NCBI GenBank assembly: GCA_002385735.1
Contig: DGEB01000009.1
Coordinates: 1-30,817, forward strand
Length of the DNA: 30,817 nt
Origin: Peptococcaceae bacterium UBA3937
GTDB lineage: Bacteria > Bacillota > Peptococcia > DRI-13 > DTU073
Direction of reading: 5' to 3'
Part shown: piece after piece, positions 1 through 7,805 of the stretch
How positions within the stretch are numbered: position 1 is the stretch's first letter
Layout: each line of letters begins with the position of its first letter
Notes under the pieces: model-generated
What the model saw: only the letters and a program-made list of their open reading frames with translations
Told to the model about the DNA's origin: nothing
The model's database searches: none
Translations under genes and position numbers: made by a program

Positions 1-128
1 ACCTTATCACCGTTGACGACCGGAATGCGCTTGATATTTTTCTCCCGCATCAATTCAATCGCTTCATTAATCGACGCATCGTAGGAAATAGTGTATGGAT
101 TGGCGGTCATTTTCCTTCTTACATACAT
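1..128 (-). CDS. CBS-domain protein, AcuB-like (3' part outside window)
   Basis: The N-terminal 42 residues of a minus-strand gene are visible; the rest lies beyond the left edge. It opens MYVRRKMTANPYTISYDASI and continues into a helix and an IKRIPVVNGDKV strand, the standard start of a CBS domain as in AcuB-like proteins. CBS pairs usually bind adenine nucleotides and act as regulatory modules. The ATG lies one base after the livF TAG stop, and its ribosome site (AGGAGGTGAG) is formed by the last codons of livF. It is therefore probably translated by coupling as the last gene, or one of the last genes, of the liv operon. Whether it regulates the transporter is inference; the full domain content cannot be seen. 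Confidence 0.8.
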   Translation of the reverse strand, partial: MYVRRKMTANPYTISYDASINEAIELMREKNIKRIPVVNGDK

Positions 129-129
129 C

Positions 130-837
130 CTACTCACCTCCTAAATAAGCTTTTTGAATTTCATTGCTCCTGGCTAGTTCCTCTCCGGTCCCGCTCATCA
201 CAATCGAACCGGTTTCCAGGACGTAGGCCCGATGAGCAATCGATAAAGCCATGCTGGCATTTTGCTCGACCAAGAGAATCGTGGTGCCGGCCTCGTTAAT
301 ATCCTTGATGATCGAGAAAATCTCCCGCACCAAAAGCGGCGCCAAGCCCATGGACGGTTCGTCCAGCAAAAGGATGCGCGGCCTGGACATTAGAGCGCGT
401 CCCATGACCAGCATCTGCTGTTCCCCGCCGGACAAGGTCCCGGCCGTTTGTCTACGGCGTTCGGCGAGAATCGGAAAACGTTGGTACACGTTTTCCAAAT
501 CCTTTTTTATATTATTCTTGTCTTTTCTCAAGTATGCGCCTAATTCGAGGTTTTCGAAAACGGTCATTTCCGGGAAAATTCTTCTCCCTTCCGGCACCTG
601 GGAAATCCCCAGTTTCACCCGTTCCGGGGCCGAAAGATAGGTAATCGCTTTCCCCTCCAGCAGGATTTCCCCGCCGGTCGTTTTGTTTAAGCCGGAAATC
701 GTCCGCAGGGTCGTGGTTTTACCTGCCCCGTTGGCTCCGATTAAGGTAACGATTTCTCCCTCGTTAACCGTTAAAGAAATATCCTTCAACGCATGAATCA
801 CGCCATAATATACGTTCAGATTTTTGATCTCAAGCAT
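130..837 (-). CDS. livF: branched-chain amino-acid ABC transporter ATP-binding protein LivF
   Basis: This is one of the two ATPases of a LivKHMGF-type importer, 235 aa. It has Walker A GANGAGKTT near residue 37, the signature LSGGEQQM, Walker B LLLDEPSMGL and a switch His region (LLVEQN), all in LivF order and at the usual LivF length. The open frame extends 25 codons further upstream, but the ATG at 837 is preferred: it gives the normal MLEIKNLNVYYG start and has a GGAGGAGG ribosome site just before it. The start overlaps the end of livG by 8 bases, so the two ATPases are translationally coupled. The substrate is presumably Leu/Ile/Val, but the family also moves urea, amides and other amino acids. 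Confidence 0.95.
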   Translation of the reverse strand: MLEIKNLNVYYGVIHALKDISLTVNEGEIVTLIGANGAGKTTTLRTISGLNKTTGGEILLEGKAITYLSAPERVKLGISQVPEGRRIFPEMTVFENLELGAYLRKDKNNIKKDLENVYQRFPILAERRRQTAGTLSGGEQQMLVMGRALMSRPRILLLDEPSMGLAPLLVREIFSIIKDINEAGTTILLVEQNASMALSIAHRAYVLETGSIVMSGTGEELARSNEIQKAYLGGE

Positions 838-1621
838 GACTGACCTCCTCCCCCAAATATGCCTCAATGACACGCTTGTTGGCTCTGATCTCGGCAGGTT
901 TACCGGAGGCAATCAGCATTCCGTAGTCCAGCACATAAATCCGCTCGCAGATTTTCATCACCAGCGACATATCATGCTCAATCAAGAGGATGGTTAAATC
1001 AAATTCTTTCCGCAGCCACTTAATGGTCTCCGTCAGAGAAGCGGTTTCCTGGGGATTCATCCCGGCCGCCGGTTCATCCAGCAACAGGATCACCGGCTTG
1101 GTCGCCAGAGCCCGGGCGATCTCCAGGTGTCTTTGTTCTCCATAAGGAAGGTTCTTGGCCAATTCGTTCTTTTTATGAGCCAAATGGAAAATATCCAGCA
1201 AACGCTCGGCTTCCTCTTTTAAGCGATCCTCTTCTTTATGATATTTATTAAAATGTAAAAAAGCCGACGGCAATTGATACTGGATATTCTGGTGCATCGC
1301 AATCCGCACATTATCCAGTACCGTTAAGTCCTTAAAAAGCCTGATGTTCTGAAAGGTCCGCGCCAAACCGGTTTTGGTCACATTATACGGCTTTAATCCT
1401 CCAAGCTCCCGCGGGTTCTTCTCCTCTTCCAACTGCAGTTTGATACTGCCCGAGGTGGGTTCATATACTCCGGTCAGCAGATTGAATAGAGTGGTCTTCC
1501 CGGCGCCATTTGGTCCGATTAAGCCAACAAGTTCGCCTTTATTCAGGTGCATTGATACGTTCGATACGGCAGTAAGTCCACCAAAAGATTTGGTTACTTT
1601 TTCGATAGAAAGTAATGGCAT
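830..1621 (-). CDS. livG: branched-chain amino-acid ABC transporter ATP-binding protein LivG
   Basis: The partner ATPase of LivF, 263 aa. It has Walker A GPNGAGKTTLFN, the LivG-type signature NLPYGEQRHLEIARAL (Tyr-Gly in place of Ser-Gly, normal for LivG), Walker B ILLLDEPAAGMNP, and a C-terminal YLGEE tail typical of the family. It lies 14 bases after livM, preceded by an AAAGGAGGAG ribosome site, and runs into livF. It is part of the inner-face ATPase heterodimer that energises import through LivH and LivM. Confidence 0.95.
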   Translation of the reverse strand: MPLLSIEKVTKSFGGLTAVSNVSMHLNKGELVGLIGPNGAGKTTLFNLLTGVYEPTSGSIKLQLEEEKNPRELGGLKPYNVTKTGLARTFQNIRLFKDLTVLDNVRIAMHQNIQYQLPSAFLHFNKYHKEEDRLKEEAERLLDIFHLAHKKNELAKNLPYGEQRHLEIARALATKPVILLLDEPAAGMNPQETASLTETIKWLRKEFDLTILLIEHDMSLVMKICERIYVLDYGMLIASGKPAEIRANKRVIEAYLGEEVSHA

Positions 1622-1635
1622 GCTGGGCTCCTCCT

Positions 1636-2589
1636 TTACTCTATTCTCTCATTTTTTCGACGAAATTTAAAGAGATCCGTGATTTCTTTTGTCCCCAACA
1701 AGCCTTGCGGACGGAAAATCATAATGATGACCAAAACCAGGGCGTAGAAAATCATCCTGACCGCAGTAAAAGATTGAAGAAAAGTAGAAACCAGGGCCAA
1801 AAGAACCGCTGCGATAATTGAGCCGGTAATACTGCCCATCCCGCCCAAAACAACGATTACTAAAATGTCAATTGACTTTAAGAAACCAAAGGTGTTGGGC
1901 TTGATGAAATAAAAGTACGAGGCGTAAAGGGCTCCTGCAATGCCGGCAAAAAAGGAGCCAATCGCAAAAGCCATCACCTTGAACTTCGTTGTGTTAATCC
2001 CCATGGATTCCGCGGCAATCTCGTCCTCACGAATGGAAATGCAAGCACGGCCATGAGAAGAGCGAATAAAGTTATTGATCAGAACAATGGTTAAAACCAC
2101 AAAAAGATACATCCAAAACCAGTTGGTATAGCGGGGAATCCCGCTTAACCCGGCCGCCCCGTTGGTAATCTCCAGGTTTAAGAAAACAACCCGGATAATC
2201 TCGGCCATACCCAGGGTCGCGATGGCCAGGTAATCACCCTTCAGGCGCAAAGTCGGAATACCGATCAGAATCCCCACAATCGTGGCCGCCAGCGCGGCGG
2301 CAAGTATTCCCACGAGAAACCCCGCCACCGAATCAAAGCGCATCACGATTAGCGCGCAAACATAGGCGCCGATGGACATAAAGCCCGCGTGGCCCAGGGA
2401 AAACTGCCCGGTAAAACCGGTTACCAGATTCAAGCTTACGGCCAGAATAATATTGATACAGATCGTGGCCAGGGTTATTTCATGAAAACTGGTGATAAAC
2501 CCGACGGACATCAGGACCTGAACAAGGACAAAGGTTAACAAAATGCAGCCTAAAATCAGGAGGTTCTTTTTGGTCAATACGCTTGTCAT
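1636..2589 (-). CDS. livM: branched-chain amino-acid ABC transporter permease LivM
   Basis: A membrane permease of 317 aa with about eight to nine hydrophobic helices. It carries the family markers NLVTGFTGQFSLGHAGFMSIGAY near residue 55 (shown here in part of the conserved permease motif), GDYLAIATLGMAEIIR, the cytoplasmic coupling region REDEIAAESMGINTTKFKV and the GGMGSITGSIIAA segment. The C-terminus is a charged tail (FKFRRKNE). It lies 6 bases downstream of livH and forms the heterodimeric pore with it. Length and motif order are normal. Confidence 0.94.
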   Translation of the reverse strand: MTSVLTKKNLLILGCILLTFVLVQVLMSVGFITSFHEITLATICINIILAVSLNLVTGFTGQFSLGHAGFMSIGAYVCALIVMRFDSVAGFLVGILAAALAATIVGILIGIPTLRLKGDYLAIATLGMAEIIRVVFLNLEITNGAAGLSGIPRYTNWFWMYLFVVLTIVLINNFIRSSHGRACISIREDEIAAESMGINTTKFKVMAFAIGSFFAGIAGALYASYFYFIKPNTFGFLKSIDILVIVVLGGMGSITGSIIAAVLLALVSTFLQSFTAVRMIFYALVLVIIMIFRPQGLLGTKEITDLFKFRRKNERIE

Positions 2590-2595
2590 TTTCGC

Positions 2596-3474
2596 TTACA
2601 CCTTCTCTCTCGTATTCTTGCCCAGCAGTCCGCTCGGTTTGATAATCAGAATAACGATCAGGAACAAAAAGACCGCCGCGTCTCGATACATGGAATTACC
2701 ATAACCGGACACAAAGGTTTCCATCGTCCCGATGGTCAGGCCGCCAATCATGGCGCCTGGGATACTGCCAATCCCGCCGAACACCGCCGCGACAAAAGCC
2801 TTCAGGCCAGGCAAAATGCCCATCAGCGGGTCAATGGAGTTATAATAAATGCCGACCAGTACCCCCGCCGCACCCGCAAAAGCGGAACCAATGGCGAAAG
2901 TGTAAGATATCGTACTGTCCACCTTGATTCCCATTAATTGAGCGGCATCCGGGTCGATGGACACGGCCCGCATCGCTTTCCCGGTTTTCGTTTTATGCAC
3001 AATAAACTGCAGCAGAATCATCAGCGCAATGGCTGTTAACACAATATAAATCTGCTGCATATTAATAACCACGCTGCCCAAATGGAAAGCCTTTTCCGTT
3101 AGCACCTTCGGATAGGAACGCACTTCCGCCCCCACAAAAAACATCATGACGTATTCCAAAAACAAAGACACACCGATGGCGGTGATCAAAGCGGCAATCC
3201 GCGTGGAATTCCGCAAGGGCTTATAGGCCACTTTTTCGATAACCACGCCGATAATGGCACAACTGATCATCGCCACAAGCAAAGCTGGAAAAAAGCCCAT
3301 TTTCCCATAAGTAATGGCCGCAAACCCAACAAAGGCACCAATCATATACACATCGCCGTGCGCAAAGTTTATCAATTTGATAATGCCATAGACCATGGTA
3401 TATCCCAAGGCAATCAGTGCATATATGCTGCCTAACGAAATGCCGTTAACCACCTGCTGCAAGAATTGTTCCAA
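2596..3474 (-). CDS. livH: branched-chain amino-acid ABC transporter permease LivH
   Basis: A membrane permease of 292 aa with the LivH hallmarks GISLGSIYALIALGYTMVYG, INFAHGDVYMIGAF and FGGIGSIPGAMIGG. The chosen start is a TTG at 3474, because the ribosome site GGAGGTG lies 8 bases upstream and the resulting N-terminus (M-EQFLQQVVNG) matches the family. A GTG at 3507 also opens the frame but would place the Shine-Dalgarno inside the coding region. It pairs with LivM and is the first gene after the intergenic hairpin that follows livK. Confidence 0.93.
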   Translation of the reverse strand: MEQFLQQVVNGISLGSIYALIALGYTMVYGIIKLINFAHGDVYMIGAFVGFAAITYGKMGFFPALLVAMISCAIIGVVIEKVAYKPLRNSTRIAALITAIGVSLFLEYVMMFFVGAEVRSYPKVLTEKAFHLGSVVINMQQIYIVLTAIALMILLQFIVHKTKTGKAMRAVSIDPDAAQLMGIKVDSTISYTFAIGSAFAGAAGVLVGIYYNSIDPLMGILPGLKAFVAAVFGGIGSIPGAMIGGLTIGTMETFVSGYGNSMYRDAAVFLFLIVILIIKPSGLLGKNTREKV

Positions 3475-3552
3475 TCTTATGCACCTCCGAATTGTGTTAA
3501 TTCTCACCCTAACTTAATTATTTTAGCCTTTTTAAATACCATAGTCAATAAA

Positions 3553-3596
3553 ACAAAAAAAGGAGGGCCGGTCATTAAATCCAGTGCCCCGGCCCT
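3553..3596 (-). terminator. intra-operon rho-independent terminator between livK and livH
   Basis: Read on the minus strand, an 8-bp stem AGGGCCGG/CCGGCCCT (3589-3596 with 3564-3571) closes a 17-base loop and is followed by CC and a run of eight T (3561-3554). It lies 54 bases after the livK stop and 80 bases before the livH start, with no obvious new promoter, so it probably acts as a partial terminator that lowers livHMGF relative to livK. Confidence 0.8.
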
Positions 3597-3649
3597 GCTC
3601 AAAACTTAGCTCTTGAAAATTGTTGGTTATCTTTTCTTGTCTTATTAAT

Positions 3650-4813
3650 TTATTTCGGTTCTACCTTCACGCTGGAAGCCTGAACCCCGTTTTCCAAGCC
3701 AATAACCACGATTGATTTAATCGGGTTGTGGTCCGGACCCATGCTAAAGGATCCGGTTACGCCCACAAAGTTTTCGGTGTTCGCCAAAGCATCTTTGATT
3801 TTTTCAGGTTCAGGCGAACCGGCACGTTTAATCGCATCGGCAATATATTTCCCGAGGTCATAACCAAGGGCATGGAAGGCATTGGGTTCTTTGCCGTATT
3901 TTGTTTTGAAGTCTTCGATGAATTTTTGGACCAGGGGATCCTGATCTAAATTGGAATAATGGTTGGAGAAATACACATCGTTCAAAGCCTCGGCTCCGGC
4001 TAATTCAAGCAGCACCGGGGAGTCAAAGCCGTCGGCACCCAGAATCGGCGCGCTAATATCAAGATCGCGGGCTTGTTTAATAATTAGACCAGCTTCCTGA
4101 TAATATCCCGGAAGGAAGATAACATCGAATTCCTGCCCTTTAATTTTGGTCAAAATCGCATTGAAGTCTTTATCTTTGGCCACATAGCCTTCTTCACCAA
4201 CGATTTCGCCGCCTCCCGCGGTAAAGGTTTCTTTGAAGTTCTTAGCCAAGCCGGCCGCGTAATCGCTGGATTTGTCCTGAATGATTACCGCTTTTTTAGC
4301 CTCAAGATTATTGAGCGCAAAGTTGGCCATGGTGACTCCCTGGAAGGAGTCATTGAAACAAAGACGGAAAACATATTCATTGACGTTGCCGTTTTTGTCT
4401 ACCGTCACCCCTTCGTCCGCCGTGGCTGAAGCAGAGATAATCGGAACCTTATTGGCCATCGCTACAGGAATGGTCGCCATGTAGCTTCCGGAAGTGGCCG
4501 GACCGAGACAGGCGACAACCCCTTCCTGGGTCATCAGTCTGGTGGCCAATGCGGTCGCTTCGGCAGTATCGGACTTGTTGTCAACGGTGATCGGTTCGAT
4601 TTGCAAACCGTCAATTCCGCCGGCAGCATTGATTTCATCAAAGGCCATCATAATACCGTCCACCGATGCCTCGCCATAGGAAGCGACATCACCGCTTAAT
4701 TCGTAGTTGATGCCGATTTTGACTGTTTGGGCATCCTCGGTTTGGCCTCCGCACCCGGCAACCATAGTCATGGCGAAGACCAATGTGAATAGGAACACAA
4801 GAGTCCTTTTCAT
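3650..4813 (-). CDS. livK: branched-chain amino-acid ABC transporter substrate-binding lipoprotein
   Basis: A periplasmic-binding-fold type I protein of 387 aa, anchored as a lipoprotein in this Gram-positive setting. Residues 1-21 are a signal peptide ending in the lipobox VAGC (Cys21). The mature part starts VKIGINYELSGDVASYGEAS and continues through the DGIMMAFDEINAAGGIDG region typical of LivJ/LivK. It then carries the GPATSGSYMA ligand-loop segment, and in the C-lobe FHALGYDLGKYIADAIKRAG. As the first gene of the liv operon it has its own promoter and is followed by a terminator hairpin. The ribosome site (AAGGTGGTG) is 11 bases from the ATG, slightly long. The ligand cannot be fixed from sequence; branched-chain amino acids are the default for the family. 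Confidence 0.93.
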   Translation of the reverse strand: MKRTLVFLFTLVFAMTMVAGCGGQTEDAQTVKIGINYELSGDVASYGEASVDGIMMAFDEINAAGGIDGLQIEPITVDNKSDTAEATALATRLMTQEGVVACLGPATSGSYMATIPVAMANKVPIISASATADEGVTVDKNGNVNEYVFRLCFNDSFQGVTMANFALNNLEAKKAVIIQDKSSDYAAGLAKNFKETFTAGGGEIVGEEGYVAKDKDFNAILTKIKGQEFDVIFLPGYYQEAGLIIKQARDLDISAPILGADGFDSPVLLELAGAEALNDVYFSNHYSNLDQDPLVQKFIEDFKTKYGKEPNAFHALGYDLGKYIADAIKRAGSPEPEKIKDALANTENFVGVTGSFSMGPDHNPIKSIVVIGLENGVQASSVKVEPK

Positions 4814-4842
4814 GTTGAAAAAAACACCACCTTCATAAAATT

Positions 4843-4863
4843 TTAGTTAATCAATCTAACTAA
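4843..4863. promoter_or_regulatory. perfect dyad at the livK transcription start (candidate operator)
   Basis: TTAGTTA (4843-4849), a 7-base centre, and TAACTAA (4857-4863) form a perfect inverted repeat. It starts just downstream of the predicted -10 box of the livK promoter and so covers the expected start point. A repressor bound here would block the liv operon. The regulator is not identified and no regulator gene lies beside it. Confidence 0.5.
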
Positions 4864-4864
4864 C

Positions 4865-4893
4865 ATTGTATGATTTATGCAGCAGATATGCAA
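4865..4893 (-). promoter_or_regulatory. predicted sigma-A promoter of the liv operon
   Basis: On the minus strand, TTGCAT (4893-4888) and TACAAT (4870-4865) are 17 bases apart. The -10 matches consensus at five of six positions and the -35 at only three, so the promoter may be weak or regulated. It lies about 50 bases upstream of the livK ATG and directly beside the dyad at 4843-4863. Confidence 0.5.
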
Positions 4894-5270
4894 TGTTTTT
4901 TTTGGATTGCCCGGCGGTGTTCTTTCTGCATAAAAATGCGCATATCGCCTATTGTATACACAAGTCGAAAGGGGGCGATTTTCTCACCTTCTCCCTTTCG
5001 CTCTTGCAGACAAGGCATAACAACGGTCCATAAAATATGCGTATATTTTAAGAAAGGAATTGTCCCCCGCTTTCCGCAGCGCCCTGATTTTTTCTTCATC
5101 TTTTGCCGGTTTTGTGCTATATAACAGCGCTGGTTTATTGCCAATTCCACTAATACAGTATTAAAACACCCCCTTGTTTTCTGCCAAATGCTAAAATCAT
5201 CCTCCCCCGAATCCTTGATTGTCTCATCTGGCTTTTCTTTTCATATTATAGGATATGGCTATGATTAATC
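4894..5270. other. intergenic region without a convincing gene
   Basis: This is a divergent intergenic region between livK (minus) and the haloperoxidase-like gene (plus). Short open frames exist on both strands (for example 4875-5150 minus and 4870-5124 plus), but they overlap each other, lack family resemblance and have no good ribosome site. It contains a 13-bp odd palindrome TAATACAGTATTA at 5151-5163. A poor promoter-like pair for the plus-strand gene is seen (TTGTCT near 5218 and TATTAT near 5243, spacing too long). Nothing else is recognised. Confidence 0.5.
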
Positions 5271-5285
5271 AAAGGAGGAATGAAT

Positions 5286-6236
5286 ATGAGTTGGGGTTTA
5301 ATGCCGGCTGCCCGGCGACCGCAGTCAACCGCCAAACACCAAAAAGCGGCCGGCGATAATCATAAATGCGCTGCACCCGGCAAGCAGAAGCCAAACAATT
5401 CGACCGGCCATTTTCCGTTTCCGTCCCCGGAGAAGGAGCGTTTCAAGGAATGCTGTGGTCTAAACGCCCCGGCCAGCCCCGGAGAACGGCGGCGAAAGGC
5501 TTTTCAGCTTCGGATGGAGGCCGCCCTGACAGCCGGATTAATCCTGCTTGCGCTAGGGCCGGAAGCTTTAAGTGTCACCAATCCTTATCTTGCTTCCACG
5601 ACCCAAACGGGCTTTGCTACCTTTGGCGCCCCGCACATTTTAGACTTTGTGGTTCGCGCTGCCCGTGCGGCGCTTACGGCGGCCTGGTTCCAAAAATGGC
5701 TGGTCCACCGCCGCGCCAGGCCGGAAGAATTCGGCGGAGCCATCCATAGTAAACTTACCGGGGCGGCTGATTACCCCATCGCGGATGAAGTGCTGAATTC
5801 GAAAGCCCTGGCCCAGGTTTTCGGCAAATACGGCTCCTACTTGCTGCCCCAGGGCTATCCGGAAGGAAGCCCGGCTCATCCGGCGTATCCCTCCGGCCAT
5901 GCGGCCATGATTGGGGCCGGCGCAACCATGCTTAAAGCCTTCTTCAAGGAATCTTACATCCTTCCTGACCCGGTAATGGCAAGCACTGACGGCTGCTCGC
6001 TGGTCCCGTACAGCGGCGGGGATTTAACCATCGGCGGGGAATTAAACAAACTGGCGGCCAATATTGTCATGGGCCATAATTTTGCCGGTATCCACTGGCG
6101 TTCCGACAATACCGCAGGATTACAACTGGGCGAAGCAATAGCCATCAGCATTCTGCAGGACTACCGTTATACCTATCACGAAAAGGGGTTTGGCTTTTCC
6201 TTTACAAAATTGGACGGGACTCCCCTCACGATTTAA
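5286..6236 (+). CDS. vanadium-dependent haloperoxidase / PAP2-superfamily protein, internally shortened
   Basis: 316 aa, with the C-terminal catalytic half of bacterial vanadium haloperoxidase-like proteins. Visible markers (numbering from an ATG six bases upstream) are NPYLASTTQTGF at 101-112, QKWLVHRRARPEEFGG at 138-153 (Lys and Arg of the oxyanion site), HPAYPSGHA at 200-208 (Ser, Gly, His), GGELNKLAANI at 252-262 and FAGIHWRSD at 268-276 (catalytic His). Residues 60-83 resemble the N-terminal start of full-length relatives, but the several hundred residues normally between that start and the NPYL segment are absent. The Arg expected six residues before the catalytic His is His266. The ATG at 5286 is preferred because AAAGGAGG lies 7 bases upstream; the ATG at 5280 is too close to it. 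No signal peptide is seen. Whether it is an active peroxidase, a phosphatase or a decaying gene is open. Confidence 0.75.
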   Translation: MSWGLMPAARRPQSTAKHQKAAGDNHKCAAPGKQKPNNSTGHFPFPSPEKERFKECCGLNAPASPGERRRKAFQLRMEAALTAGLILLALGPEALSVTNPYLASTTQTGFATFGAPHILDFVVRAARAALTAAWFQKWLVHRRARPEEFGGAIHSKLTGAADYPIADEVLNSKALAQVFGKYGSYLLPQGYPEGSPAHPAYPSGHAAMIGAGATMLKAFFKESYILPDPVMASTDGCSLVPYSGGDLTIGGELNKLAANIVMGHNFAGIHWRSDNTAGLQLGEAIAISILQDYRYTYHEKGFGFSFTKLDGTPLTI

Positions 6237-6282
6237 AAAGGCGACATTACTTCCACAGCTTCCCCTTCAACAAGCGCAGGCA

Positions 6283-6318
6283 ACAAAACAGGCGGTTGGC
6301 TCCACCCGCCTGTTTTGT
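6283..6318. terminator. bidirectional terminator hairpin between convergent genes
   Basis: A perfect 13-bp stem, ACAAAACAGGCGG (6283-6295) with CCGCCTGTTTTGT (6306-6318), encloses a 10-base loop. The A-rich and T-rich ends of the stem let it work in both directions. It lies between the plus-strand haloperoxidase-like gene and the minus-strand AIM24 gene. Confidence 0.8.
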
Positions 6319-6361
6319 GCTCATTTTGCAACTTTGCTTGAACCGGCTAAAATCAACTCTT

Positions 6362-7165
6362 TTAATCTCTGCCCAGCAGGTTGGACATGTTGATCCCGCC
6401 GATCAGGCCACCCTCGCCTTTCTTCTCGCCACCTCTTTTACTGGCCGCATACATCCGGTTCGCCAGGCGGCTGAAAGGCAGCGACTGTAACCAGACTTGC
6501 CCCGGTCCTTTCAAGGTAGCCAGGAACAGTCCTTCGCCGCCAAAGATGGCGCTTTTCAGGCTGCCGGCAAATTCCACATCATAGGTTATCCCTTCGGTCA
6601 TCGCTACCAGACAGCCGGTATCCAGCTTGAGGACTTCCCCGACCCCCAGCTCTTTTTTAATGATGGTCCCGCCGGCATGGAGAAAAGTTAACCCGTCGCC
6701 AACCAAGCGTTGCATAATAAAGCCTTCGCCGCCGAATAAACCGGCGCCTATTTTTTTCTGGAAGGCGATTTGAATGGCAATTCCTTTGGCCGCGCATAAG
6801 AACGCATCCCGCTGGCAAATCAACTGCCCCCCGTATTCACTAAGGTCTAAAGCAATGATTTTCCCCGGGTAAGGTGCCGCAAAGGCCACCGCCGCTTTGG
6901 GGGCACCATGGTTGGTGAAAGTAGTCATAAAGATACTTTCCCCGGTCAAGGCCCGTTTCCCGGCTCCCAATAATTTATCTATCATCCCTTTGCCTTTATC
7001 CTCTTCCGAGCCGTCCCCAAGGATCGTATCGGATTCCACCGCGCCGTCCATGTACATCATGGCGCCGGCTTCGGCCACCACAGTTTCACCTGTGTCCAGG
7101 ATGATCTCCACAAACTGCATGTCGTCACCAAAAACTTGGTATTCAACCTCGTGCGCCTTGCGCAT
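6362..7165 (-). CDS. AIM24 / TIGR00266 family protein
   Basis: A 267-aa protein of the AIM24 family (TIGR00266), predicted beta-rich and cytoplasmic; its biochemical function is unknown. Family traits are the [22 protein letters not shown] opening (part shown), the acidic [11 protein letters not shown] linker before a Gly-rich helix at about 50-75, MTTFTNHG, the [28 protein letters not shown] core (part shown) and a Gly-rich C-terminal tail ([13 protein letters not shown]). The ATG has a strong AAGGAGGAAGAGG ribosome site. It follows two lipoprotein genes on the same strand, with an 85-base gap that shows no clear terminator, so co-transcription is possible. No signal peptide or membrane helix is seen. 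Confidence 0.85.
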   Translation of the reverse strand: MRKAHEVEYQVFGDDMQFVEIILDTGETVVAEAGAMMYMDGAVESDTILGDGSEEDKGKGMIDKLLGAGKRALTGESIFMTTFTNHGAPKAAVAFAAPYPGKIIALDLSEYGGQLICQRDAFLCAAKGIAIQIAFQKKIGAGLFGGEGFIMQRLVGDGLTFLHAGGTIIKKELGVGEVLKLDTGCLVAMTEGITYDVEFAGSLKSAIFGGEGLFLATLKGPGQVWLQSLPFSRLANRMYAASKRGGEKKGEGGLIGGINMSNLLGRD

Positions 7166-7250
7166 GCTTCCTCTTCCTCCTTATAACTTAATTATCATAG
7201 TATGGTTTTGGTACTTTTCATACGTGCGGAGCGTGCTGAACTGTTAAAGC

Positions 7251-7760
7251 TTATTCCTCTTCCGCGGTTTTGCCGGCAGTGATGGACATATTTTTGGTCT
7301 CGGGATAATAACTTAGGACCACTTGCTCCCCTTTCTCGTTTTTCCCAAGATAAAACAGAAATTCGTCGGAGCTTGTTTCGCTGCTTTCTACCGTGAAGTC
7401 CTTTTTAATCTTTTCCAAATATTCCTGGTAATCTTCCAGCTCGACCTGCTCAAAATGGATCACCGAAGCCGTAGGGGTCTGGGCGGTGTTGATAATCTCC
7501 CCTTTGGTAAATTTCGGAACAAAATCAAGTTCCGCCGGCCATTCATTGACACCCAGGGTAAAGACTTCCCCATCCTTGCCTTTGATGGTAAAGGAGTCCC
7601 CATCAAGATCTATTTCGGCGTCCTCGGTGCCTAAAGCTTGTTCCACTAAGGTTTCCGTAAGTTTTTCCGCTGCCTTTTGTTCAAGCTGCTCCTTAATTCC
7701 ACAAGCAGTGAGACCCCAAGAGAGTAACACCACTATCAGCGCAACAACTGTCTTTTTCAT
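7251..7760 (-). CDS. lipoprotein of unknown function
   Basis: 169 aa. Residues 1-20 form a lipoprotein signal with lipobox LTAC (Cys20). The mature part opens with a charged amphipathic helix (KEQLEQKAAEKLTETLVEQA) and a predicted strand stretch, DAEIDLDGDSFTIKGKDGEV. It is then acidic and soluble, ending in a Glu tail. I do not recognise a named family with certainty; the helix-then-DGDSFTIKG layout is common in small clostridial lipoproteins. It lies 45 bases after another lipoprotein gene on the same strand and probably shares its transcript. It likely sits on the outer face of the membrane. Confidence 0.8.
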   Translation of the reverse strand: MKKTVVALIVVLLSWGLTACGIKEQLEQKAAEKLTETLVEQALGTEDAEIDLDGDSFTIKGKDGEVFTLGVNEWPAELDFVPKFTKGEIINTAQTPTASVIHFEQVELEDYQEYLEKIKKDFTVESSETSSDEFLFYLGKNEKGEQVVLSYYPETKNMSITAGKTAEEE

Positions 7761-7805
7761 TTTTCTTCCCCTTTCTTTTTTAACCTTGTTGGTGCCCGCT
7801 AGCCG

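Noticed and set aside
4875..5150. 91-residue open frame upstream of livK (minus), and a second at 4870-5124 (plus)
   Set aside because: They overlap on opposite strands, no family is recognisable, no good ribosome site is present, and the livK promoter and dyad lie at one end.
5366..5900. Alternative frames in the haloperoxidase gene (5366-5749 plus, 5640-5900 minus)
   Set aside because: I checked whether a frameshift had removed the centre of the gene. The +1 frame does not encode the missing region, so an in-frame deletion or a short form fits better.
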